64,000 bases of DNA, taken from NCBI GenBank assembly GCA_910575755.1, contig CAJTFO010000003.1, positions 186,001-250,000 on the forward strand, read 5' to 3'. Both the position numbers and the translations under genes were made by a program. The DNA comes from Desulfovibrionaceae bacterium. Lineage in GTDB: Bacteria; Desulfobacterota; Desulfovibrionia; Desulfovibrionales; Desulfovibrionaceae. Shown here piece after piece: positions 8,548 to 17,900 of the stretch; the stretch's first letter is position 1; every line of letters begins with the position of its first letter. The notes beneath the pieces were generated by a model, which saw nothing but the letters and a program-made list of their open reading frames with translations, did not search any database and had not been told where the DNA came from.

Positions 8548-9669
8548 CTATTTGGGTTGAAGAACGAAAACGCCCTTATCATTTACCACATATGTGCGGT
8601 AAAACTCGCCCACGCGGTCGCCCTTGGCGTCAAAGCCCAAAGCGCCGGACAAGCCGGGCAGAGCCTTGATCTGCCTGAGCCAGGCGGCCATGTCTTCGGG
8701 GTCGCTCTTGCCCGCGGCCAGCGCGGCCTCAATGGCCTTGAAGGCGTCCCCGGCCAGTACGGCCCAGACAGAAACGGGCACACTGTCATGCCTGGCCTTG
8801 AAGGCGGCCAGGAAGTTTCTGGCTTCCGGGGTGTCCATATCCTGCGGCAGAGGCGGGCTGATAAAGAAGTAGCCAGCGGCGGCCTCAGGCCCCGCAATCT
8901 TGACCAGATCCTGATGATTGGCCGCGTCGCCGCCCATCATGGGCACGTTCCAGCCCATTTCTTTCTTCTGGCGCAGCAGCATGCCGGTTTCGGGATAGTA
9001 GCCGGTAAAGAACACCAGGTCCGGGCCGGCGGCCTTGAGTTTGGTCAGAATGGCGGTGTAGTCGCGCTCGCCGGGGGTCAGGGCGTCGTAAAAGATGACC
9101 TTCACGCCGGCCTTTTCCAGCGCCGCGCGGGTTTCCTCGGCCAGCCCCTTGGCGTAGGAGGAATTGTCGTGCAGCAGGGCCACGGCCTTGTAACCGCCCC
9201 TGGCGATGGCCGCCGCCGCTGATTTGCCCTGGGCGTCGTCGCGCGGGCAGGTGCGGAAAAAGAGCGGCAGACCTTTTTCGGTCAGCCGCACGCTGGTGGA
9301 GCCCGTGCCGATCTGCACCAGGCCGGCCTCATCCAGAATGCTCTGGCTGGCTTCGGTCACAGCCGAACCATAGGTGCCGATGACAGCCGCCACACCCGCC
9401 GAGGCCAGTTTCTGCGCGGCCAGCGCCGCCGTGCGGGGATCGCCGCCGTCATCTTCCACCACCAGTTCAATCTTCCGGCCGTTGACGCCGCCCCTGCTGT
9501 TGGCTTCATCCACCAACAGGGCGACGATATTTTTCATGTCCTGGCCTTCCGAGGCCCATTTGCCCGTGAGCGGGCACATGAGCCCCACCTTGACGTCGGC
9601 GGCCACAGCCGCCGCGGGCAGAAGCAGGGCCAGGGCCAGAGCGCCCAGCCAGAAATGCAGTCCTTTCAT
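8548..9669 (-). CDS. livK: Branched-chain amino-acid ABC transporter, periplasmic binding protein LivK
   Basis: A 373-residue secreted protein of the Leu/Ile/Val-binding (type I periplasmic binding) family. The signal peptide 'MKGLHFWLGALALALLLPAAAVAA' (written in two parts: basic start, then hydrophobic core ending AVA|A) is followed by 'VKVGLMCPLTGKWASEGQ', the standard start of mature LivK proteins. 'GTYGSAVTEASQSI' and 'FFTGYYPETGMLLRQ' are ligand-lobe segments. The start at ATG 9669 is chosen over an upstream in-frame start because the signal peptide begins there and GGGGGT precedes it. First gene of the liv operon. Confidence 0.93.
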   Translation of the reverse strand: MKGLHFWLGALALALLLPAAAVAADVKVGLMCPLTGKWASEGQDMKNIVALLVDEANSRGGVNGRKIELVVEDDGGDPRTAALAAQKLASAGVAAVIGTYGSAVTEASQSILDEAGLVQIGTGSTSVRLTEKGLPLFFRTCPRDDAQGKSAAAAIARGGYKAVALLHDNSSYAKGLAEETRAALEKAGVKVIFYDALTPGERDYTAILTKLKAAGPDLVFFTGYYPETGMLLRQKKEMGWNVPMMGGDAANHQDLVKIAGPEAAAGYFFISPPLPQDMDTPEARNFLAAFKARHDSVPVSVWAVLAGDAFKAIEAALAAGKSDPEDMAAWLRQIKALPGLSGALGFDAKGDRVGEFYRTYVVNDKGVFVLQPK

Positions 9670-10076
9670 GGAATACCCCCATCCCGGTATGCGTATAGTT
9701 TCAGTGAACAAACAGCATACTCCAAAATGCAAGAAAGCAAAAGCCCCCGGTCAAGCCTCCGCCAAAGGGGACCAGAGCGGGGCCGGACGCATGGTTTGCC
9801 GCAGGCAGAAAAACGCTTCTTTTCCTGTGCGCCGCAGTCGCAAACCTCGACAGCCAAAAGGAATTGGTATAGGATAAAACATACAAGCCAGCGGAGGAGC
9901 CGCCGGAAAGACAACAGGATTTCTGCCCATGTCTTTTCCTTTTCTGTTGCTGCCGGTCGGATATCTCCGCTCCGTTTTTACACGGGTTACGCGCTGCCCT
10001 CTGCTCCTGCCTCCCCCGAACCTCCCGCAGCACCGCCCGGCCATCATCCCTCAACCCTGTACGCCAAGGAGGCAGT
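9670..10076. other. Divergent intergenic region between livK and glucan cluster
   Basis: About 400 bases with no convincing gene on either strand. The part nearest livK (9690-9740) is AT-enriched with TATACG-like and TTTGTTCAC-like elements on the minus strand and probably holds the livK promoter. A second AT-rich patch (about 9858-9892) precedes the debranching gene. No clear terminator or riboswitch was found. Confidence 0.4.
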
Positions 10077-12152
10077 ATGCGGTTCAGTTTTGACAAGGCC
10101 GCCTGCCAGAATACGCGCAGAGCATTACACAAGGAATGGCTGCTGACCAATGGGCTGGGCGACTATGCCAGCAGCAGCGTTCTCTGCTGCAACACGCGCA
10201 AATACCATGGCCTGCTCGCGGTCAACACGCCGCTGGGGCGGCATGTGCTGCTCTCCGCACTGGAAGAGTCCGTGCTGGGCGGCGGCAAGGAATTTTTTCT
10301 CTCCACCCGCCAGCACCCCAGAACGCTGCACCCGCGCGGGCACGAATACCTGGAGAGCGTCTGCCTGGACCACTGGCCCCAGTTCACCTACCGGGTGGGC
10401 GATGTGCGCCTGCGCCGCGAGATGTTTCTGGTCCGCGGGGCAAGCCGCCTGGCGCTGCGCTGGTCCATCCAGGGCATTTCCAAGCTGCCGCCGCTGACGC
10501 TGCGCATCAGGCCCCTGCTGGCCTACCGGCACTTCCACGCCCTGACCACGGCCAACCCCCATCTGAACGCGCAAACCACGCAAGTGCCGCAGGGTTTCAG
10601 CATCACGCCCTATGCGGGTCTGCCCACCCTCTTTGTGCAGGTGAGCGGCCCCCATGCCTTCCTGCCCGCGCCGGACTGGTTCCACCATGTGGAATACATG
10701 CAGGAGCGCGAACGCGGCTTTGCCTACAGCGAAGACCTCTTCCAGCCCGGCATTCTGGAGATTCCCCTGCCGCCCCTGCCCGAAGGAGGCAGCGTTTGCA
10801 TGGTTGTGGGCACTCAGGAGCTCACGCAAGACCCGGCGGAACTCTGGCAGACCGAAAGTCAGGCCCGGATGCGCTCCCACGAAAGCGACGAGGCCGGACT
10901 CATCGGCCACCTGGCCCGGGCGGGGCGGCAGTTCTGCATTGAAGGCCCCTCCGGTCGTCCGGCGGTGCTGGCCGGCTATCACTGGTTCGACGCCTGGGGC
11001 CGCGACACCCTGATTTCCCTGCCGGGTCTGGCGTTTTACGCCCAGCGCACAGATTTTGGCCTTCGCGTGCTGGAGCAGGTGGCCGCAAGCCTGAAAAACG
11101 GCCTCACGCCCAACTGTTTTGCCGAGGACGGCAATCACGCCTACAATTCGGCGGACGCCTCCCTCTGGTATGCCTTTGCCGTGCAGTGTTACCTCAAGGA
11201 GAACCCTGACGGCCTGAACTGGGTGCGCGAGCGCGCCTGGCCCGCGCTCAAGGCCATTGTGGAGGGCTACCGCCAAGGGCCGGGCATGGACATTTATGTG
11301 GATGAAAACGGCCTGCTGCACGCGGGCAACGAGCACACCCAACTGACCTGGATGGACGCCCAGGCCGACGGTCGCCCGGTGACGCCGCGGCATGGCTGCC
11401 CGGTGGAACTGAACGCCCTCTGGTATAACACCCTGGCCTTTGTGGACCACCTGGCCTCACTTTTCCGCGAGCCGGAATGGGAAGCCGCCAAAGCCCTGCG
11501 GGCCTTGCGCGCGAGCTTTTTCGAGCATTTCTGGGTGGCGCGCGGCGGCGGCTATCTGGGCGATGTCTGGCGCGAAGGGCTGCTGGACCAGAGCGTGCGG
11601 CCCAATCAGATTCTGGCCGTGTCCCTGCCCTACCCCGTGCTGGAAGAGCAGCACCAGCCCCAGGTGGTGGAATGCGTGCGCAACAAGCTGCTCACCCCCT
11701 TTGGCCTGCGCACCCTTTCTCCCGACGACCCCGGCTACCGGGGCCGCTATGAGGGCGGCCCGGCGGAGCGCGACGCCGCCTACCACCAGGGTACGGTCTG
11801 GCCCTGGCTGCTGGGGCACTATACTGATGCCCTGCTGCGGGTGGCCTGGGATGTGGACGGCGCGGCCCAGGCCTTACTGGACAGGGTAACGCCGCTGTTC
11901 TGCGACCATCTCGCGGACGCGGGCCTGGCCTCCATTTCTGAAATTTTCGACGCCTCGCCGCCTTACCGGCCCAATGGCTGCATTGCCCAGGCCTGGAGCG
12001 TGGCGGAATGTCTGCGCATGCTGGTGCGGCTCAGACAGGCGGCCCCCCAGGTGTACGCGGCCTGGGAAAAACTGGCCGCCTACCGGCTGGCCAACCCCAT
12101 TTCCGGCGATACGGCCGGAGTCTGCCGGGTGGCACTGACGCTTCCCCAATAG
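10077..12152 (+). CDS. Glycogen debranching enzyme (GDE, amylo-1,6-glucosidase type)
   Basis: A 691-residue protein with the two-domain layout of bacterial/archaeal GDE. The N-terminal domain (about 1-230) opens with 'EWLLTNGLGDYASSSV' and 'RKYHGLLA', the family signature. The GH133-like (alpha/alpha)6 domain follows with 'YHWFDAWGRDTLISLPGL' near residue 305 and 'LTWMDAQADGRPVTPRHG' near 425, which carry the catalytic acids. It removes alpha-1,6 branches from glycogen in the cytosol so that phosphorylase can continue. AGGAGG lies before ATG 10077. It is first of four co-oriented genes that together make and degrade storage polyglucose. Confidence 0.9.
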   Translation: MRFSFDKAACQNTRRALHKEWLLTNGLGDYASSSVLCCNTRKYHGLLAVNTPLGRHVLLSALEESVLGGGKEFFLSTRQHPRTLHPRGHEYLESVCLDHWPQFTYRVGDVRLRREMFLVRGASRLALRWSIQGISKLPPLTLRIRPLLAYRHFHALTTANPHLNAQTTQVPQGFSITPYAGLPTLFVQVSGPHAFLPAPDWFHHVEYMQERERGFAYSEDLFQPGILEIPLPPLPEGGSVCMVVGTQELTQDPAELWQTESQARMRSHESDEAGLIGHLARAGRQFCIEGPSGRPAVLAGYHWFDAWGRDTLISLPGLAFYAQRTDFGLRVLEQVAASLKNGLTPNCFAEDGNHAYNSADASLWYAFAVQCYLKENPDGLNWVRERAWPALKAIVEGYRQGPGMDIYVDENGLLHAGNEHTQLTWMDAQADGRPVTPRHGCPVELNALWYNTLAFVDHLASLFREPEWEAAKALRALRASFFEHFWVARGGGYLGDVWREGLLDQSVRPNQILAVSLPYPVLEEQHQPQVVECVRNKLLTPFGLRTLSPDDPGYRGRYEGGPAERDAAYHQGTVWPWLLGHYTDALLRVAWDVDGAAQALLDRVTPLFCDHLADAGLASISEIFDASPPYRPNGCIAQAWSVAECLRMLVRLRQAAPQVYAAWEKLAAYRLANPISGDTAGVCRVALTLPQ

Positions 12153-12245
12153 CGTTTTTCGGATGTCAGGACAGTAACGAGTCAATGAAGGAGCTTACGC
12201 AGGGCCGGACGGCCCCGCGCTCCTGACCATAAAGAGGAACCATTC

Positions 12246-13565
12246 ATGCGAGTGCTTATGTTCGGCTGGGAGTTTCCGCCGCATATCAGCGGCGGTCTGG
12301 GTACGGCCTGCTATGGCATGACTCAGGCCCTGGCCAAAAAGGGCGCACAGATCATCTTTGTGCTGCCGCGCGCCGGTGAAGGCGGACAGAACGACTTTCT
12401 GCGGCTGGAATCCGCTTCGGGCACGCCCATCAGTGAAGATGCGGCCGAACGCATGGTGCGGGTCGGGCAGGACATCTGGCAGGAAAATATCCGCTTTCTG
12501 AGCGTTGCCAGTCCGCTCACGCCATACCTCACGCCGCAGGACTACGCCGCATCGCTGCGCAGCCTGCAACGCACGCCGGACAGCGCCGAAACGCGTTCCC
12601 GCCCCGGCGCGCCCTTCACCTTCCGGCTCCAGGGCGGCTACGGCCCGGATCTGATGAGCGAAGTGCGCCGCTTCAGCCGTCTGGCCTCGGCCATAGCCAT
12701 GCGCGAAAACTTTGACGTGATCCATGTTCACGACTGGATGACCTATCCCGCGGGCATGCTGGCCAGGGCCCTCACCGGCAAACCCCTGGTGGCCCACATT
12801 CACGCCACGGAATATGACCGCAGCGGCGAGAACATCAACACGCAGGTGGCCGACATAGAGCGCGCGGGCCTGCTGGCCGCCGATCTTGTGGTAGCCGTGA
12901 GCCGCCTGACCCGCCAGACGGTCATCGAACGCTATGGCGTGCGGCCGGAAAAGGTGGTGGTGGTTTACAACGCCGTGGCCCGGCATGAGGTGGAGCGCCG
13001 CTATGAGATTCCGCCGCGCATCCGGCATGAAAAAAGGGTGCTCTTTCTGGGCCGGGTCACGTTTCAGAAAGGGCCGGAATACTTCATGGAGGCGGCCCGT
13101 CTGGTGCTGCAGAAAATCCCCAACGCGCGCTTTTTCATGGCCGGCAGCGGCGACATGCTGCCTCAGCTCATCCGCCGCGCTGGCCAGTTGCGCATCGGGC
13201 GCCGTTTCCACTTCGCCGGCTTTCTGCGCGGCGAGCAGGTGGATCGCATGTTCGCCCTCAGCGACCTTTATGTGATGCCTTCGGTTTCAGAGCCTTTCGG
13301 CATCACGCCGCTGGAGGCCATGCTGTACGACGTGCCGGTGCTGCTCTCGCGCCAGTCCGGCGTGTCCGAAGTTCTGGAACACGCGCTCAAGGCCGATTTT
13401 TGGGATACCCGCGACATGGCCGACAAAATCTGCGCGGTTCTGCGTTACCCCTGCCTGGCTGCGGAACTGGTGAAAAACTGCCGGGAAGAAATGAAATCCA
13501 TCCGCTGGGAAAATGCCGCTGACCAACTGATGACCGTTTACCACAACGTCTCCGGAGGTAACTGA
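12246..13565 (+). CDS. GT4/GT5-like glycosyltransferase (glucan synthesis)
   Basis: A 439-residue GT-B protein. The N-terminus 'FGWEFPPHISGGLGTACYGM' resembles starch/glycogen synthases, and the C-terminal domain has 'VLFLGRVTFQKGPEYF' (about 265-280) and the E-x7-E motif in 'EPFGITPLEAM'. Proteins of this type sit beside glycogen genes in Desulfovibrio and may add glucose or maltosyl units to glucan; the exact donor is not determined by sequence. AGAGGA precedes ATG 12246, and the stop overlaps the next start (TGATG). Confidence 0.78.
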   Translation: MRVLMFGWEFPPHISGGLGTACYGMTQALAKKGAQIIFVLPRAGEGGQNDFLRLESASGTPISEDAAERMVRVGQDIWQENIRFLSVASPLTPYLTPQDYAASLRSLQRTPDSAETRSRPGAPFTFRLQGGYGPDLMSEVRRFSRLASAIAMRENFDVIHVHDWMTYPAGMLARALTGKPLVAHIHATEYDRSGENINTQVADIERAGLLAADLVVAVSRLTRQTVIERYGVRPEKVVVVYNAVARHEVERRYEIPPRIRHEKRVLFLGRVTFQKGPEYFMEAARLVLQKIPNARFFMAGSGDMLPQLIRRAGQLRIGRRFHFAGFLRGEQVDRMFALSDLYVMPSVSEPFGITPLEAMLYDVPVLLSRQSGVSEVLEHALKADFWDTRDMADKICAVLRYPCLAAELVKNCREEMKSIRWENAADQLMTVYHNVSGGN

Positions 13566-14848
13566 TGCCAGCGCTCTGCCTGTGTTACGAAGTACACGAA
13601 CCGTACAGACTTCGCCGCTACACCGTTTTTGATATGGGCCAGAATTCCGTTTATGAGGACGACGACCGCAATTGCGACACGCTGCTGTTCACTGCGCGCG
13701 TCTGCTACCTGCGCATGAATGATCTGCTGCTCAAGCTGATCCGCCGTTACGGCAAGGATTTCAAGGTGGCCTTTTCCATCTCCGGCACGGCCCTGGACCA
13801 GTTCGAGCAATACGCGCCCGAGGTGGTGGACAGCTTCAGGGCACTGGCCGACACCGGCTGCGTGGAATTTGTGGCCGAAACCGGCCCGCACTCCCTGGCT
13901 TTTCTCTACTCCAGGGATGAATTTGATCTTCAGGTCAGAGAGCACTGCGCGCGCATCAGGCGGCTCTTCGGCCAAAAGCCGGTCACTTTCCGCAACACGG
14001 AGTTTGTCTATAACAACGACCTGGCCGTGGCTCTGGAAAAACTGGGCTTCAAGGCCGTGCTGGCCGAAGGGGCGGATCATGTGCTCGGCTGGCGCAGCCC
14101 CAATTATCTGTACAGGCCGATTTCCACGCCCAGGCTGGGCCTGCTGCTGCGCAATGTGCCCCTGTCCTCGGACATCGGCCTGCGCTTCAGCGACCGCGGC
14201 TGGAACCAGTGGCCGCTCACGGCGGAAAAATACGCCGCCTGGTGCCACAGCGTGGCCGACTCGGCGGAGGTGATCAACATTTTCAACGATTACCACTGCT
14301 TCGGCCTGCGCCACAGCGGCGAAACCGGCATCTTCGACTTCATGGAGGCCCTGCCCGCCGCCCTGCTGGCCCGCAAGGACTTCCGCTTCACCACGCCCGC
14401 CGAAGCGGTGAAAAAGCTCAAACCCGTGGGCGAGATCGATGTGCCCGAATTCATGTCCTGGGACGACGAGGGCCGCGATCTCACGGCCTGGCTGGGCAAC
14501 GACATGCAGAAGGACGCCGTTCACGCCCTGTATGCTCTGACCCCGCGCGTGCGCAAGGTCAACGCGCCGGAGCTGACGCACGACTTTGAGCGCTTGCAAA
14601 CGTCCGATCACTTCCGCTATATTTCAACCAAATGGTTCGCGGACTTTGTTTCCGATCGCCCCAACCCCTTTAACAGCCCCTATGACGCGTATATTACCTA
14701 TATGAACGTGCTGGCGGACTTTGAAATGCGCCTCACGGCGGCGGAAGAAACCCGGGCTGCAAGCGCAGCCGCCACGAAGCAAAGGCCCCGCGCGAAAGCC
14801 GGCGCCGGCAGGCAAAGATCCGCTCCCTCCGCCAAGGCGGGAGTCTAA
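13565..14848 (+). CDS. Glycoside hydrolase family 57 protein (amylase or branching type)
   Basis: A 427-residue protein of GH57. Typical segments are 'CLCYEVHEPYRL' at the start, 'FRNTEFVYNNDLA' near residue 145 (Glu as probable nucleophile) and 'NIFNDYHCFG' near 240 (Asp as probable acid/base). GH57 members act on alpha-1,4 or alpha-1,6 glucan, and one group are glycogen branching enzymes. Given that no GlgB-like gene is seen here, a branching role is possible, but hydrolase activity is as likely. The C-terminal 40 residues are Ala/Lys/Arg-rich and probably disordered. It is coupled to the upstream gene by a one-base overlap. Confidence 0.8.
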   Translation: MPALCLCYEVHEPYRLRRYTVFDMGQNSVYEDDDRNCDTLLFTARVCYLRMNDLLLKLIRRYGKDFKVAFSISGTALDQFEQYAPEVVDSFRALADTGCVEFVAETGPHSLAFLYSRDEFDLQVREHCARIRRLFGQKPVTFRNTEFVYNNDLAVALEKLGFKAVLAEGADHVLGWRSPNYLYRPISTPRLGLLLRNVPLSSDIGLRFSDRGWNQWPLTAEKYAAWCHSVADSAEVINIFNDYHCFGLRHSGETGIFDFMEALPAALLARKDFRFTTPAEAVKKLKPVGEIDVPEFMSWDDEGRDLTAWLGNDMQKDAVHALYALTPRVRKVNAPELTHDFERLQTSDHFRYISTKWFADFVSDRPNPFNSPYDAYITYMNVLADFEMRLTAAEETRAASAAATKQRPRAKAGAGRQRSAPSAKAGV

Positions 14849-14986
14849 ACAAAGAAAGATGCCCGCCCGCTCTCCATTGAGCGACTGATATCCCATGTTT
14901 TGCCTGAAAGGCGCAATATTTCGGGCGAAGCATGAAAGATCGTCGCCTCAATGTGGTTCCAGCAGGGGGGCCACAAGGAGTCTCTC

Positions 14987-17900
14987 ATGGATTTCAACAG
15001 TGCTCCGGTCACGCTCTTTGAGGTAAGCTGGGAAGTCTGCAACAAGGTCGGGGGCATTTATTCCGTCGTCAGCAGCAAGGCGCTCCAGGCCGTGGAAACC
15101 TTTGGCGAGGACTACTTTCTGCTGGGCCCTTCCCTGCAACAAAGCGCCGGTTTTGAAGAAACAGACGAGCACATCTGGGATTCCCTGCGTCTGGCCCTCA
15201 GCGCCAAGGATCTCAAATGTCGCCTGGGCCGCTGGAACATACCGGGCCGCCCCAAGGCCATTCTGGTGGATTTTTCCAAGCGTTACGGCAGCAATCAACT
15301 GCTGTACGAAATCTGGAAAAACTACGGCGTGGACTCCCTGTCCGGCGGTTGGGACTACATTGAGCCGGTCATGTTCGCCACGGCCTGCGGCGAGGTGATC
15401 GCGGCCATCCATGAAAGCCTGGTGCAGCCGCTGGGCGGGCGCTCCGTAGCGCTCTTTCACGAATGGATGTGCGGCGCGGGCCTGCTGAGCGTGAAAAAGC
15501 TGGCTCCGGCCGTGGCCACGGTATTCACCACCCACGCCACCATGCTGGGCCGCGCCCTGGCCGGAACCGGGCGCGACATTTACAGCAACCTGCGCGACAT
15601 CAATCCCGCCCATGAGGCCGCCGCGCAGAACATCACGGCCAAGTGGTCCATGGAAAGCGCCTCGGCGCGCGAGGCCGACGCCTTTACCACGGTAAGCCCC
15701 ATCACCGGCGAGGAATCCACCGTTTTTCTGGGCCGCAAGCCCGACGTCATCACGGTCAATGGCCTGGACCTGCGGGTGATCCCCGATTTTTCGGAGGAAC
15801 GCCAAAAACCGCTGGAGAACCGCGCCAGAGTGCGGGAGGCCGCGGAACGCTTCCTGCGCTGCAAGCTGCCGGAGCAGACCCGCATCTTTGCCGTTTCCGG
15901 CCGTTATGAGATGCACAACAAGGGCGTGGACGTCTTTCTGGAAGCCCTGGCCCGCGCGGATCGCAATCTGGCCGGTACGGACACGTCCATTCTGGCGCTC
16001 TGCCTGGTCATGGGCGGGCACACGGGCGTCAATCAGGCGGCTGTGTCCGGCGATCCCAACGCCACAGACAATGGCCAGCCCTTCATCTGCACCCATTACG
16101 CCTGGAACGCCCCGCAAGATCCCATCATCAACGCCTGCCGCCGTCTGGGCCTGGACAACACTTGCGACAGGCGCGTCAAGGTCATCTTCGTGCCGGCCAT
16201 GCTGGACGGCAACGACGGCTTCCTGAACATGCCCTACGAGGATGTCATTTCGGCCTGCGACGTGGGCTTTTTCCCCTCCTGGTACGAACCCTGGGGCTAC
16301 ACCCCGCAGGAATGCGCGGCCTGGGCCGTGCCCACCCTGACCACGGATCTCTCGGGCTTCGGCATGTGGGCGCGACAGATGGCCCGGAAAGAGTCCGAAC
16401 CGCACTCCGGCGTGCATGTGATGCCCCGGCGCGGCATGAATTTCGAGCAGAGCGTGGCGGCCCTGCACGAACGCATATTGCAGGCCGCCTCCGCTGCTCC
16501 CGAGGCTGTGGCCGTGTGGCGCAAGAACGCCCGCGCTCTGGCCGAACGAACCTCCTGGAGCCACTTTTTCTCCCATTATATCGATGCCTTCCAACTGGCC
16601 CTGGAAAAAGCCGACACGCGTATCAGTCATGACAGCAAGGGGCGCGAAAGCCTGAACCGCATCCTCACGGCCTCCTGTTCCATGACGCCCTTTTTGCGGC
16701 CCATCATGGCCGTGGCGGAAATGCCCGCGGCTCTGGCCCGCCTGCGCGAGCTTTCCGCCAATCTCTGGTGGTGCTGGCATGACAAGGCCAAGACCCTGTT
16801 CATGGCCCTCAACCCGCAGCTCTGGGAAGAATGCCATAATCCCATCAGGATGCTGGAAGAGGCTGATCCCGAACGCCTCGCCTACCTCATTGGCAATGAG
16901 GAGTACATGGGCCTCTACAACGAGGTGCTGGTGGAATTCGACAGCTACATGGCCCAGCCCCTGCGCGCGCTCGACGAACATCTGACGCCGGAACACCCGG
17001 TAGCCTATTTTTCCACCGAATACGGCATCAATGAATCCGTGCCCATTTATTCCGGCGGCCTGGGCGTGCTGTCCGGCGACCACCTCAAGTCCGCCTCGGA
17101 CATGGCCGTGCCCCTCTTCGGCATCGGTCTGCTCTACAAAAACGGCTACTTCAAGCAGGAAATCGACGCGGACGGCCGCCAGATAGCCCAGTATCCCATC
17201 AACAATTTCGCCCATCTGCCGGTCAGGCCGGTCTATGACGACGCCGGGGAAGCCGTCTTTGTGCAACTGGAATTGCCGGGGCGGATTCTCTTCGCCAGAG
17301 TCTGGAAAATGCAGGTGGGGCGCGTTTGCCTCTACCTCATGGATACGGACACCCGCCGCAACACCGACGAAGACCGCAGGATCACGGATCGGCTGTACGA
17401 GGCCAACCGCGAAATACGTCTCCTGCAGGAAATGCTGCTGGGCATGGGCGGCATGCGCCTGATCCGCACTCTGGGCCTGACTCCCCACATCTACCACATG
17501 AATGAGGGGCACTCGGCCTTCATGGTCATTGAGCGGCTTCAGGAATGCATGAGCATGGGCATGAGCTACGCGGAGGCCACGGCGCGGGTGCGCTCCAACA
17601 GCGTTTTCACCACCCATACGCCTGTGCCCGCGGGCAACGAGGCCTTTTCTCTGGACCTCATGGGCCGCTATTTCGGCGGCATCGCCTCCAATCTCGGCCT
17701 TTCCTGGCCGGAATTCGTCCAGCTTGGCCAGATGGAAGGCGGCAACAGCCAGGCCTTCGAGATGACCGTGCTGGCCCTGCGCCTTTCCTCCCGCGCCAAC
17801 GGCGTGAGCCGCCTGCACGGCGAGGTGTCGCGCCATATGTGGAACAAGCTCTGGAAAAGCCTGCCCCTGGCCGAAACGCCCATCAACTACGTTACCAATG